Origin: Burkholderia pyrrocinia
GTDB lineage: Bacteria; Pseudomonadota; Gammaproteobacteria; Burkholderiales; Burkholderiaceae
Direction of reading: 5' to 3'
NCBI RefSeq assembly: GCF_003330765.1
Contig: NZ_CP024902.1
Coordinates: 3,162,001-3,226,000, forward strand
DNA: 64,000 bases
The notes beneath the pieces were generated by a model. That model saw only the letters and a program-made list of their open reading frames with translations, ran no database searches and was not told the origin of the DNA. The translations under genes and the position numbers were made by a program. Position 1 is the stretch's first letter; the number at the start of each line of letters is the position of its first letter. Of the stretch, positions 8,980 to 17,239 are shown in pieces.

Positions 8980-10191
8980 GTGAAACCACTCCTGCTCTCG
9001 CACTTCACCGCCACCAGCTGCATCGGCCGCGGCCTCGATGCGACCCTCGATGCGCTGCGCCACGCCCGCGGCGGGCTCGTGCCGTGCGACTTCGAGCGCG
9101 CGGATCTCGACACGTGGATCGGCGCGGTGGACGGCGTCGATGCGCAACCCGTGCGCGCGGACCTCGCCGACTTCGAATGCCGCAACAACCGCCTCGCGCA
9201 GCTCGGCCTCGCGCAGGACGGCTTCGACGCACACGTCGCGGCGGCGGTGGCGCGCTACGGCGCGGCGCGCGTCGGCGTATTCGTCGGCACCAGCACGGCC
9301 GGCATCCTCGAGACCGAACGCGCGTACCAGCGCCGCGATCCGGCGAGCGGCGCGCTGCCCGCCGACTTCCGCTATGCGCACACGCACAACCCGTATTCGC
9401 CGGCCGCGTTCGTGCGCGCGTATTTCGCGCTGCGCGGGCCGGCAATGGCGATCTCGTCTGCGTGTTCGTCCGGCGCGAAGGTGTTCGGCTCCGCGCGACG
9501 CATGATCGAGGCAGGGTTGATCGACGCGGCCGTCGTCAGCGGTGTCGATTCGCTGTGCCTGACGACGCTGTACGGCTTCAATTCGCTCGAACTGCTGTCG
9601 CGCCAGCCATGCCGGCCGTTCGATGTCGCGCGCGACGGCATCTCGATCGGCGAGGCCGCCGCGTTCGCGCTCGTCGAACGCGTGCCCGACCCGCCCGCCG
9701 CGCTCGACGGCAACGCGATCCTGCTGCTCGGCATCGGCGAATCGAGCGACGCGCATCACATGTCGTCGCCGCATCCGGAAGGGCTCGGCGCGCGCGTCGC
9801 GATCGAGCAGGCGCTCGCGTTCGCCGGCCTCGGCGTGAACGATATCGACTACGTGAACCTGCACGGCACCGCGACGCCGAGCAACGACGCGGCCGAAAGC
9901 CGCGCGGTCGGTGCGCTGCTCGCCAGCACGCCGTGCAGCTCGACGAAGGGCGCGACCGGTCACACGCTCGGCGCGGCGGGTGCGCTCGAAGCGGTCGTCG
10001 CCGCACTCGCGCTGCGCGAGCAATTCGTGCCGGCCGGCGTCAACACGACGCAACCCGACCCGGCCCTCGCCACCGACTACGTGCTCGCGAGCCGCGACGC
10101 GCGCGTGCGCGCCGTCCTCTCCAATTCGTTCGGCTTCGGCGGCACGAATTGCAGCCTGATCCTCGGCCGCGCCGACCACGCACGCCACTGA
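8980..10191 (+). CDS. 3-oxoacyl-ACP synthase (FabF-like ketosynthase)
   Basis: A 403-residue beta-ketoacyl synthase that would condense malonyl-ACP with the growing chain. The catalytic triad is complete: Cys162 in SSACSSG, His295 in NLHGTATPSND and His328 in KGATGHTLGA. The start is GTG at 8980; an ATG 11 bp upstream is out of frame and stops at once. The gap to the deacetylase is 63 bp and the next gene follows after 8 bp. It resembles the ApeO/ApeR ketosynthases of aryl-polyene clusters. The second gene downstream looks like a non-catalytic partner. Confidence 0.9.
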   Translation: MKPLLLSHFTATSCIGRGLDATLDALRHARGGLVPCDFERADLDTWIGAVDGVDAQPVRADLADFECRNNRLAQLGLAQDGFDAHVAAAVARYGAARVGVFVGTSTAGILETERAYQRRDPASGALPADFRYAHTHNPYSPAAFVRAYFALRGPAMAISSACSSGAKVFGSARRMIEAGLIDAAVVSGVDSLCLTTLYGFNSLELLSRQPCRPFDVARDGISIGEAAAFALVERVPDPPAALDGNAILLLGIGESSDAHHMSSPHPEGLGARVAIEQALAFAGLGVNDIDYVNLHGTATPSNDAAESRAVGALLASTPCSSTKGATGHTLGAAGALEAVVAALALREQFVPAGVNTTQPDPALATDYVLASRDARVRAVLSNSFGFGGTNCSLILGRADHARH

Positions 10192-10199
10192 GGCCCGCC

Positions 10200-11018
10200 A
10201 TGACGCTCACCGCCTTCATCGAAAGCATCGGCCTCGTCGGGCCGGGATTGAACGACTGGCCGCACGCGGCCGACGTACTTGCCGGCCGCGCACCCTATGC
10301 GCCCGCACGCACCGAGCTGCCGCCGCCGGCCGGCCTGCCGTCAGCCGAGCGGCGCCGCACGGGCCCGGTCGTGCGCGTCGCGCTCGCGGTCGGCCACGAA
10401 GCAGTGGCTGCAAGCGGACGCGACGCGGCCACGCTCGCGACCGTGTTCAGCGCGTCCGGCGGCGACGGCCAGAACTGCCACGCGATCTGCGAAACCCTTG
10501 CCGGCGACGATCGCCAGCTATCGCCGACGCGCTTCCACAACTCCGTGCACAACGCACCGGCCGGTTACTGGGGCATCGCGGCCCGCGCGATGGCGACGTC
10601 GAACGTGCTGTGCGCGCACGACGGCAGCTTTGCTGCGGGCCTGCTCGAGAGCCTGTGCCAGGTCGTGGTCGATCGCGTGCCGAGCCTGCTGATCGCGTAC
10701 GACACCGACTATCCGGAACCGCTGCGCACGGTGCGGCCGATCGGCGACGCATTCGGCGTCGCGCTCGTGCTCGCACCCGAAGCGAGCGCGCGCGCGCTTG
10801 CCCGCATCGACGTGCAGCTCACCGACGCGCCCGCCACCACACTCGCGAATGCCGATCTCGACGCACTGCGCTCCGGCAATCCGGCCGCGCGCGTGCTGCC
10901 GCTGCTCGACGCGCTCGCCGCGCGGCGTTCGACCCGCGTCGTGCTCGACTACCTGGCCGATACGCGCGTGCAGGTCGACGTCGCGATGGCCGATGTCGCC
11001 GCGGAGCATGCTCGATGA
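10200..11018 (+). CDS. Ketosynthase-like protein (N-terminal domain only)
   Basis: A 272-residue protein of the beta-ketoacyl synthase-like N-terminal family (PF13723 type). It has the start of a thiolase fold (MTLTAFIESIGLVGPGLNDWP) and FHNSVHNAPAGYW, a hallmark of this family, but lacks the second half with the two catalytic histidines. It may act as a chain-length or initiation partner of the full ketosynthase immediately upstream. It overlaps the dehydratase gene by 4 bp. Whether it has any activity alone cannot be judged from sequence. Confidence 0.75.
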   Translation: MTLTAFIESIGLVGPGLNDWPHAADVLAGRAPYAPARTELPPPAGLPSAERRRTGPVVRVALAVGHEAVAASGRDAATLATVFSASGGDGQNCHAICETLAGDDRQLSPTRFHNSVHNAPAGYWGIAARAMATSNVLCAHDGSFAAGLLESLCQVVVDRVPSLLIAYDTDYPEPLRTVRPIGDAFGVALVLAPEASARALARIDVQLTDAPATTLANADLDALRSGNPAARVLPLLDALAARRSTRVVLDYLADTRVQVDVAMADVAAEHAR

Positions 11019-11512
11019 AGATGACGCTTGCGCCGCCGCTCGAGCACGCATGGATCGCCGCGCATATTCCGCACGGCGGCGCGATGTGCGTGCTCGATAC
11101 GGTCGATGCGTGGGATGCCGCACGCATCAGTTGCACCGCGACGAGCCACCGCGACCCGCACAACCCGCTGCGCTCGCACGGCCGGCTCGCGTCGGTCTGC
11201 GGCATCGAATACGCGGCGCAGGCGATGGCCGTGCACGGCGCGCTGCTCGGCGCGCACGAAGATTGCCCGCGCGTCGGCTATCTCGCGAGCGTGCGCAATG
11301 TCGACGCGTTCGTCGATCGGCTCGACACGTTCGACCTGCCGCTCACCGTCGAAGCGGAACGCGTGAGCGGCGACGGCCGCTCGGTGCTGTACGGCTTCGC
11401 GCTGCGCTGCGGCGAGCGCGTGCTGCTGTCCGGCCGCGCCGCGGTGATGCTCGACGCAGCGTCGGCCGGCACGTTTCGCCCGGCGCCTGCCGGCAATACG
11501 AATCCTCGTTGA
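11015..11512 (+). CDS. ApeP-like 3-hydroxyacyl-ACP dehydratase
   Basis: A 165-residue hotdog-fold protein of the ApeP dehydratase family, with HIPHGGAMCVLDTV at residues 17-30 and a C-terminal GERVLLSGRAAVML strand. It would dehydrate 3-hydroxyacyl-ACP to the enoyl form during polyene extension. It overlaps the ketosynthase-like gene by 4 bp. The cluster therefore encodes two dehydratase domains, this one and the one fused to the ligase, which could act at different chain lengths. Confidence 0.8.
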   Translation: MKMTLAPPLEHAWIAAHIPHGGAMCVLDTVDAWDAARISCTATSHRDPHNPLRSHGRLASVCGIEYAAQAMAVHGALLGAHEDCPRVGYLASVRNVDAFVDRLDTFDLPLTVEAERVSGDGRSVLYGFALRCGERVLLSGRAAVMLDAASAGTFRPAPAGNTNPR

Positions 11513-11538
11513 AGAGGCTTACTCAAGGGAACCAGGTC

Positions 11539-11829
11539 GTGAAAATTCGTCAGTTCATTGGCACCACGCTCGTTCTGGCGCTGATCAGCCCGATCGCGCA
11601 CGCGGACATGTCGGAAGTGAAGCAGGACATCAAGCGCGATTCGAAGGAAGCCGCGCACAAGACCGGCGAGGCTGCACGCAGCTTCGGCCACGCGACCGCG
11701 AGCGCCGCGAAGACGGTCGGGCACGGGGTCGCACACGCGTCGCGCGAAGGCTGGGATGCCACCAAGCGCACGACGAAACGGGTCTTCCACAAGAACGACT
11801 CGGGCGGAAAGAGCGAAAAGAGCGATTGA
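11539..11829 (+). CDS. Small exported Lys/Ala-rich protein
   Basis: A 96-residue hypothetical protein starting at GTG 11539. A signal peptide is clear (FIGTTLVLALISPIAHA, cleavage near residue 23). The mature part is hydrophilic and alpha-helical, with repeated lysine-, alanine- and serine-containing segments such as KQDIKRDSKEAAHKTGEAA and ASAAKTVGHGVAHAS, and a charged tail. The composition resembles LEA/amphipathic-helix proteins. It follows the dehydratase by 26 bp and may be co-transcribed, but a link to the polyene pathway is unproved. No catalytic motif is visible. Confidence 0.65.
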   Translation: MKIRQFIGTTLVLALISPIAHADMSEVKQDIKRDSKEAAHKTGEAARSFGHATASAAKTVGHGVAHASREGWDATKRTTKRVFHKNDSGGKSEKSD

Positions 11830-11835
11830 GCACGC

Positions 11836-11871
11836 GCCTCGCGCGCATCACCGACTGCATGCGCGCGAGGC
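11836..11871. terminator. Strong stem-loop at end of the rightward operon
   Basis: A perfect 13-bp stem (11836-11848 with 11859-11871, GCCTCGCGCGCAT and its complement) around a 10-nt loop, starting seven bases after the last gene. There is no U-tract, so it may be a Rho-assisted terminator or an mRNA 3' protector. It lies between convergent genes and could serve both. Confidence 0.5.
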
Positions 11872-11911
11872 CTGACCGTTCATCAACCGTGACGCCGCGA
11901 TATCGCTGCCG

Positions 11912-12118
11912 TCACCGCGCACCGCGCATGCGGCGTGCCGGCCTCGCCGGCCCGCGCGCGATGCACTTGCCGTACGCGACAAGCCAGCAATCGCGATGAT
12001 CGAAGTTCCGCAGCCGCCGCGCGCGGCGCCGCTCGAGCCAGTAGAGCGCGATCGCCATCGCCAGCGCGACGGCCAGTGCCGAGCCGCCGATCGCGAGTCC
12101 CATCCAGGTGTCACCCAT
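11912..12118 (-). CDS. Small membrane protein, 68 aa
   Basis: A short hypothetical protein with one N-terminal membrane helix (LAIGGSALAVALAMAIALYW) followed by an arginine-rich cytoplasmic stretch and the tail of a positive-inside protein. The ATG at 12118 is preceded by GGAGAAGG, a strong ribosome site, which is why I accept it. It lies 109 bp downstream of phaB on the same strand and could be a late member of that transcript. No family is recognised. Confidence 0.5.
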   Translation of the reverse strand: MGDTWMGLAIGGSALAVALAMAIALYWLERRRARRLRNFDHRDCWLVAYGKCIARGPARPARRMRGAR

Positions 12119-12227
12119 GCCTTCTCCGGAATGCGAGGCCGAAGCGGCGCGCCTGCCGCCGCTCCGGCACTGGATACAGCGGAACGCGGCCCGACACGCG
12201 CGCGAACGCCGTCCGGGCCGCCACGCG

Positions 12228-12971
12228 TCAGTGCATGTGCTGGCCGCCGTTGATCGCGATGTTGGAGCCCGTCACGAAGCCGGCCTCCTCCGAGCACAGG
12301 TAAGCGACCAGCGCCGCGACTTCCTCGGGCTTGCCGAGCCTGCCCGCCGGAATCTGCGGGAGGATCTTCGTGTCGAGGATGTCCTGCGGGATCGCCGTCA
12401 CCATCTTCGTCGCGAGGTAGCCCGGCGACACCGTGTTCACCGTCACGCCCTTGCGCGCGATCTCGAGCGCGAGCGATTTCGTGAAGCCGTGCATGCCGGC
12501 CTTCGCGGCCGCGTAGTTGGTCTGGCCGACCGACCCCTTCGAGCCGTTCACCGACGAGATGTTGACGATCCGGCCCCAGCCGCGCTCGACCATGCTTTCG
12601 CAAACGGGCTTCGTCATGTTGAACACGGAATCGAGGTTCGTGCGGATCACGGCATCCCAGTTGACCTTGTCGAGCTTGCGCAACGTCATGTCGCGCGTGA
12701 TGCCCGCGTTGTTCACGAGAATGTCGACCGGGCCGACGTCCCGCACGATCTTCTCGATGCATTGCTGGCACGAATCGTGATCGGCCACGTCCACCGGGTA
12801 CGCATGGAACTCGCGGCCGGCCGCGTGCATCTCGGTCAGCCAGCGGTCCGCGCCGGTGTTGTTCGGCGAATACGTGACGACAACCCGGTGGCCCGCGTCG
12901 TTCAACCTGATGCTGACCGCTTCGCCGAGGCCGCCCATTCCACCTGTCACAACTGCAATTCGCTTAGTCAT
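12228..12971 (-). CDS. phaB: Acetoacetyl-CoA reductase PhaB
   Basis: This 247-residue SDR reduces acetoacetyl-CoA to (R)-3-hydroxybutyryl-CoA with NADPH, the second step of polyhydroxybutyrate synthesis. It shows VVTGGMGGLGEA for cofactor binding, NNAGITRDMTLRK (a PhaB hallmark), the serine in NISSVNGSKG and the catalytic YAAAKAGMHG. The length equals that of known PhaB proteins. ATG at 12971 gives the expected N-terminus MTKRIAVVTGG. It follows phaA on the same strand after 217 bp. Confidence 0.95.
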   Translation of the reverse strand: MTKRIAVVTGGMGGLGEAVSIRLNDAGHRVVVTYSPNNTGADRWLTEMHAAGREFHAYPVDVADHDSCQQCIEKIVRDVGPVDILVNNAGITRDMTLRKLDKVNWDAVIRTNLDSVFNMTKPVCESMVERGWGRIVNISSVNGSKGSVGQTNYAAAKAGMHGFTKSLALEIARKGVTVNTVSPGYLATKMVTAIPQDILDTKILPQIPAGRLGKPEEVAALVAYLCSEEAGFVTGSNIAINGGQHMH

Positions 12972-13188
12972 CCTATAAATTACCGACAAAAAAGTAATCG
13001 ATGAATGCGGGGCGACGGCATGGCACATGCTGCCGCCCCACCGCTTCGATGCGCAACCGCCCGCGTCGCGGGCACGGCACGCACCGGAACATCGCGCTTG
13101 TTGTTGACTGCTTGTCGTGCGCGAAAACCGCTTCGCCCGCATGCGCCGCTGGCCGGCGCCGCATGCGAGCCGTGTCGTCAACCCGGGC

Positions 13189-14370
13189 TCAGACGCGCTC
13201 GACCGCGAGCGCGACGCCCATCCCGCCGCCGATGCACAGCGACGCCAGACCGCGCTTCGCATCGCGCTTGGCCATCTCGTGCAGCAGCGTCACCAGGATC
13301 CGGCAGCCCGACGCGCCGATCGGGTGACCGATCGCAATCGCGCCGCCATTCACGTTCACCTTCGACGTGTCCCAGCCCATCTGCTTGTGCACCGCCAGCG
13401 CCTGCGCCGCGAACGCCTCGTTGATCTCCATCAGGTCCAGGTCGCCCGGCGTCCAGCCCGCGCGCTCCAGACACCGGCGCGACGCCGGCACCGGGCCCAT
13501 CCCCATCACGCTCGGATCCACGCCCGCATTCGCGTACGCCTTGATCCGCGCCAGCGGCGTCAGGCCCAGCGCCGCTGCCTTCTTCGCCGACATCACCAGC
13601 ACCGCCGCCGCGCCGTCGTTCAGCCCCGACGCGTTCGCCGCCGTCACCGTGCCGTCCTTCGAGAACGCCGGCTTCAGCCCCGCCAGCGCTTCCGCCGTCA
13701 CGCCGTGACGCACGAACTCGTCGGTCGCGAACTGCAGCGGCTCGCCCTTGCGTTGCGGGATCGACACCGGCACGATCTCGTCGTTGAAGCGCCCGGCCTT
13801 CTGCGCCGCTTCCGCCTTGTTCTGCGACAGCGCCGCGAACGCGTCCTGCTCGTCGCGCGTGATCCCGTATTCCTTCGCGACGTTCTCCGCCGTGATGCCC
13901 ATGTGGTACTGGTTGTACACGTCCCACAGGCCGTCGACGATCATCGTGTCGACCAGCTTCGCGTCACCCATCCGGAACCCGTCGCGCGAGCCCGGCAGCA
14001 CGTGCGGCGACGCGCTCATGTTTTCCTGGCCGCCCGCGATCACGATGTCCGCGTCGCCCGCGACGATCGCATTCGCCGCCAGCATCACGGCCTTCAGGCC
14101 CGAGCCGCACACCTTGTTGATCGTCATCCCCGGCACTGCCGCCGGCAACCCGGCCTTGATCAGCGATTGCCGCGCCGGGTTCTGCCCCGAGCCGGCCGTC
14201 AGCACCTGGCCCAGGATCACTTCGCTGACCTGATCGGGCTTCACGCCCGCACGTTCCAGCACCGCGCGGATCACCGTCGCGCCCAGCTCGGGCGCCGCAA
14301 TCTTCGCAAGCGAGCCGCCGAATTTGCCGACCGCGGTCCGCGCGGCCGATACGATCACTACATCCGTCAT
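13189..14370 (-). CDS. phaA: Acetyl-CoA acetyltransferase (beta-ketothiolase) PhaA
   Basis: This 393-residue thiolase condenses two acetyl-CoA to acetoacetyl-CoA, the first step of polyhydroxybutyrate synthesis. Key residues are visible: nucleophile Cys88 in NKVCGSG, the histidine in [11 protein letters not shown] and the second cysteine in LCIGGGMG. The start [15 protein letters not shown] at 14370 matches the family; an ATG 15 bases upstream is in frame but gives an atypical extension. It lies between the phasin gene and phaB, all on the minus strand. A PHA synthase gene is not in the window. Confidence 0.95.
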   Translation of the reverse strand: MTDVVIVSAARTAVGKFGGSLAKIAAPELGATVIRAVLERAGVKPDQVSEVILGQVLTAGSGQNPARQSLIKAGLPAAVPGMTINKVCGSGLKAVMLAANAIVAGDADIVIAGGQENMSASPHVLPGSRDGFRMGDAKLVDTMIVDGLWDVYNQYHMGITAENVAKEYGITRDEQDAFAALSQNKAEAAQKAGRFNDEIVPVSIPQRKGEPLQFATDEFVRHGVTAEALAGLKPAFSKDGTVTAANASGLNDGAAAVLVMSAKKAAALGLTPLARIKAYANAGVDPSVMGMGPVPASRRCLERAGWTPGDLDLMEINEAFAAQALAVHKQMGWDTSKVNVNGGAIAIGHPIGASGCRILVTLLHEMAKRDAKRGLASLCIGGGMGVALAVERV

Positions 14371-14648
14371 GTTCAGTTCCTGCATCGAAATCAGTTCGTC
14401 GTTCTGACGCCGGCACGAGCCGGCTGCAACTGGCGATGGCGCACCTCGGGCCATCCGGCGCGAGAGCGATCGCACGCCGCCGCGCCGCAAGCGCCCGGTT
14501 GCACCAGCACACCGGCATTGCCCGCCCATGCACCAGCGCCTTGCGGCAAACCGGAGGTGCGCCGGACACCGCGTGGCACACACGGCGTCCGGCGCCATCC
14601 GGCGCCGATCAATCGTGTCGCGCCTGCGCGCGACACGCGGTCACGTGG

Positions 14649-15233
14649 TTACGCGGCCGAATCGCGCGTGGCCGCTGCGTCCTTGCGCGCGGCGGCAGCC
14701 GTCTGCTTGGCGCCACGCGTTGCCGTTTCGCTGACCGCATCGAAGCCGCTCTGTGCGGCTTCGATCGCCTGCCCCGTTGCTGCACGCACGGAGTCGGCCG
14801 CGGCGGTCGCCGCGGACAGCGCCGAATTCAGAGCGGCCACGACAGGCGCCGAGCCGGCCGGCGCATGCTTCGACAGTTCGCCGAGCGCGTCCTTCAGGCG
14901 CTTGTCGTTCTGTTCGTATTGCGCCTGCGCGACCTTCGCCCATTCGGATTGCGTCGACACGGCGATGTCGAACAGATGGCGGCCGTACGACACGACCTTG
15001 CCGGTCGTTTCCTGCGGTGCGGCTACCTGCTGCGCGAAGCCCGCGGCCGGATTGCTGCTGTTAAATGCGTTCTTCAGCTTGTCCTCGTACTCTTCGAGCG
15101 CCGTCCGGGCCGCTTGCAGGTTGAGTTCGACGACAGCCTCGAAACCGTGGATCGCCGGACGGGCGATCGCAAACCACGCGGCGATTCCGGATTGATAATC
15201 GGCGGCGAGTTTTTCGGGGGCAAATACGGACAT
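14649..15233 (-). CDS. phaP: Phasin (PHA granule-associated protein)
   Basis: A 194-residue phasin that coats polyhydroxybutyrate granules. It has the phasin-family N-terminus (FAPEKLAADYQSGIAAWF) and long amphipathic helices, with an alanine-rich C-terminal third ending in KQTAAAARKDAAATRDSAA. There are no membrane segments or signal peptide. It is 278 bp upstream of phaA in the same direction. The long AT-rich region before it (15234-15697) would hold its promoter. Confidence 0.9.
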   Translation of the reverse strand: MSVFAPEKLAADYQSGIAAWFAIARPAIHGFEAVVELNLQAARTALEEYEDKLKNAFNSSNPAAGFAQQVAAPQETTGKVVSYGRHLFDIAVSTQSEWAKVAQAQYEQNDKRLKDALGELSKHAPAGSAPVVAALNSALSAATAAADSVRAATGQAIEAAQSGFDAVSETATRGAKQTAAAARKDAAATRDSAA

Positions 15234-15697
15234 CGGGCACGCTCCTGTTGGCAATGCGAGAGACGACGTAAAGAAAAATGGAAGCCAGATCAGCAACTGC
15301 TTCCTTATTGGCAACCCGTCACTTATTTGGATGCGGGAAGTTGAAGGAAGCCATTCTAGATCGACTTATTGTCAATTAAATGGCATTAATGATAGGTGCA
15401 AACCCTTATAACCCTATCAAGCGGCCGCCGAAGCCATGGCGCGCCGACATCGCAGAGAAAGCATCATAACACCCTGTCCCGAAACGCCTTTTACCTTTTT
15501 ACAGCATGGCGCACCATGACTTCGCGCAACATTTACCAGATCAACATTTACCAGCGCATTATTCCGGTTATTAGAAAACAAGGGAGCATTGAAAATGAAG
15601 GGGCCCCTTATGTAATCGTTTTTCCAGATTTATTCTGAAATCGTTTCCGGGATTATTAATGACAAAATCAATGATCGGATGAATTGCGGGTCGCAAT
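15234..15697. other. AT-rich intergenic region upstream of the phasin gene
   Basis: About 460 bp with no credible gene. It is much richer in A+T than its surroundings, especially 15330-15410 and 15470-15700. It contains a 13-bp direct repeat (15527-15539 and 15542-15554) and the palindrome AAGGGGCCCCTT at 15598-15609. The phasin gene leaves leftward, and the parA transcript converges and ends at 15698-15726. Control of phasin by a PhaR-type repressor is expected but I cannot assign its site. Confidence 0.45.
15527..15554. repeat. Tandem-like 13-bp direct repeat
   Basis: The sequence CAACATTTACCAG occurs at 15527-15539 and again at 15542-15554, a spacing of 15 bp start to start. It lies in the AT-rich phasin/parA intergenic region and could be a pair of binding sites. 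No protein can be assigned. Confidence 0.6.
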
Positions 15698-15726
15698 AAA
15701 AAAAAGCGGCCGCATGAAGCGGCCGC
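15698..15726 (-). terminator. Rho-independent terminator of parA
   Basis: Read on the minus strand, an 8-bp GCGGCCGC stem (15719-15726 with 15706-15713) with a 5-nt loop is followed by a run of eight T. It lies 24 bp beyond the parA stop codon. Confidence 0.85.
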
Positions 15727-15749
15727 GGTCGGCTCCGGCAGGCGCGAGA

Positions 15750-16514
15750 TCAGCCGGCCAGTTCGCGATGCAGTGCGCGAAACTCCTGCGCGAGCTTGTG
15801 CCCCGGCTCGAGGTGAATCACCGGCGTGGACTGCTGATGCGACTCGCGGATCTTCACCGACGCCGACAGCCTCGACGCCAGCACCGGCAGCCCTTCGTCG
15901 ACGAGTTCGTCGACCAGCCGTTGCGGCAGGCTCGCGCGCGGCTGGAACTGGTTGATGACGATCCCTTCCACCTCGAGCGCCGCGTTGTGGTCCTGCTGGA
16001 TTTCCTTCACGTTCTCGAGCAGCGTGTACAGCGCGCGGCGCGAGAAATCGTCGCAGTCGAACGGGATCAGGCAGCGCTCGACCGCGATCAGCGCCGAGCG
16101 CGTATAGAAGTTCAGCGCGGGCGGCGTGTCGATGTACACGGCGTCATAGGTGTCGAGCTCGTTCAGCGCGTCGCGCAGCTTGTAGATCTTGTAACGCGAT
16201 TCGAGCTTGCCGTGCAGCGTGTCGAGATCCGCGTGCGCGGGCATCACGTCGAGCCCGTCGAACGGGGTCGGATGGATGAACGACGCGACGTCGACCGGAC
16301 GGAAGTTGAAGGTCAGTGCGGTTTCGAAGAAACCGGCGACGCCCGGTTGCGCGTCGGCCGCGGCGTCGCCGAGCAGGTAGCGCGTGGAGTTCGCCTGCGC
16401 ATCGAGGTCGATGACGAGCGTGCGCAGCCCTTCGCTCGCGCTGATCGCCGCCAGGTTGCAGACGATCGTCGATTTGCCCACGCCGCCCTTCTGGTTGAAT
16501 ACGACCCGCCGCAT
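15750..16514 (-). CDS. ParA-family ATPase
   Basis: A 254-residue partition-type ATPase with the deviant Walker A motif KGGVGKST at residues 9-16, LVIDLDAQANST and the Walker B-like YIDTPPAL. ParA proteins move cargo over the nucleoid. No parB or parS site is next to it, so it is not the chromosomal segregation pair. Its neighbour upstream of the terminator is the phasin gene, so a role in distributing PHB granules is possible but inferred. ATG at 16514 is chosen because it opens directly with the MRRVVFNQKGG strand. Confidence 0.88.
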   Translation of the reverse strand: MRRVVFNQKGGVGKSTIVCNLAAISASEGLRTLVIDLDAQANSTRYLLGDAAADAQPGVAGFFETALTFNFRPVDVASFIHPTPFDGLDVMPAHADLDTLHGKLESRYKIYKLRDALNELDTYDAVYIDTPPALNFYTRSALIAVERCLIPFDCDDFSRRALYTLLENVKEIQQDHNAALEVEGIVINQFQPRASLPQRLVDELVDEGLPVLASRLSASVKIRESHQQSTPVIHLEPGHKLAQEFRALHRELAG

Positions 16515-16615
16515 TGTGTCCCCTCGATTGAAACGTCGAAAGAACCAGCTTAGCCGGTCAATCATGGCGACAGCATGACGCAGGTCGATTTGCACGCGAT
16601 TGTGCACGGCACGCG

Positions 16616-17239
16616 TCAGGTGCGCGACAGCGCCCCCGATACATACCGGTTGCCGGGCACGCTCCACCGCCACGGAAGATCCTTGCCGACGCGAATGCCG
16701 ATGCGCGGGCCGCCCGCCAGATCCGTGGGCGGCGCCATGCCGTCGTCCACGATCGCGAACCCTTCGCGCGCGCCAACCAGGTCCACGCCATCCTGGGCGC
16801 CGCCGATCCCCATCGCCTGGGTCAGCCGGGCCGGCCCCCGGCACAGGTCGCGATCGGGCGTCTGCGGCGGCCGTGCCGCGCGCATGTGTTCGAGCCCGTG
16901 CAGCGGTTCCAGCGCACGGATCAGCACGCCCGTTCCCGTGCCATCCGGGCCGCACACGCAGTTGCAGCACCAGTGCATGCCGTACGTGAAATAGACGTAC
17001 AGGTGCCCCGGCGGCCCGAACATCGTCGCATTGCGTGGCGTCTTGCCGCGATAGGTATGCGCCGCCGGATCGATCGCGCCGGCATAGGCCTCCACTTCGA
17101 CGATGCGGCCGGCCCTGCCGTCCGCTGCCGCGAGGATCTTGTTGAGCAGTTGCGGTGCCACCGTGGTGGCGGCACGATCGAAGAACGCGCGCGGCAGCGT
17201 TGCCCCCGGCCAGTGCGGCGCAGTGTCAGTTCGCGCCAT
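16616..17239 (-). CDS. 3-methyladenine DNA glycosylase (AAG/MPG family)
   Basis: A 207-residue glycosylase of the AAG/MPG family that excises alkylated and deaminated purines. Family segments are visible: LPRAFFDR, VEVEAYAG (containing the catalytic glutamate), AAHTYRGKTPRNATMF, YVYFTYGMHWCCNCV and DLCRGPARLTQAMGI. The length fits bacterial members. The start ATG at 17239 overlaps the end of the mug gene by 14 bp, so the two glycosylases are probably translated together. Confidence 0.93.
   Translation of the reverse strand: MARTDTAPHWPGATLPRAFFDRAATTVAPQLLNKILAAADGRAGRIVEVEAYAGAIDPAAHTYRGKTPRNATMFGPPGHLYVYFTYGMHWCCNCVCGPDGTGTGVLIRALEPLHGLEHMRAARPPQTPDRDLCRGPARLTQAMGIGGAQDGVDLVGAREGFAIVDDGMAPPTDLAGGPRIGIRVGKDLPWRWSVPGNRYVSGALSRT

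Noticed and set aside
15396..15638. 80-codon frame in the AT-rich phasin spacer
   Set aside because: No ribosome site, no domain, atypical composition; the region is better explained as regulatory.
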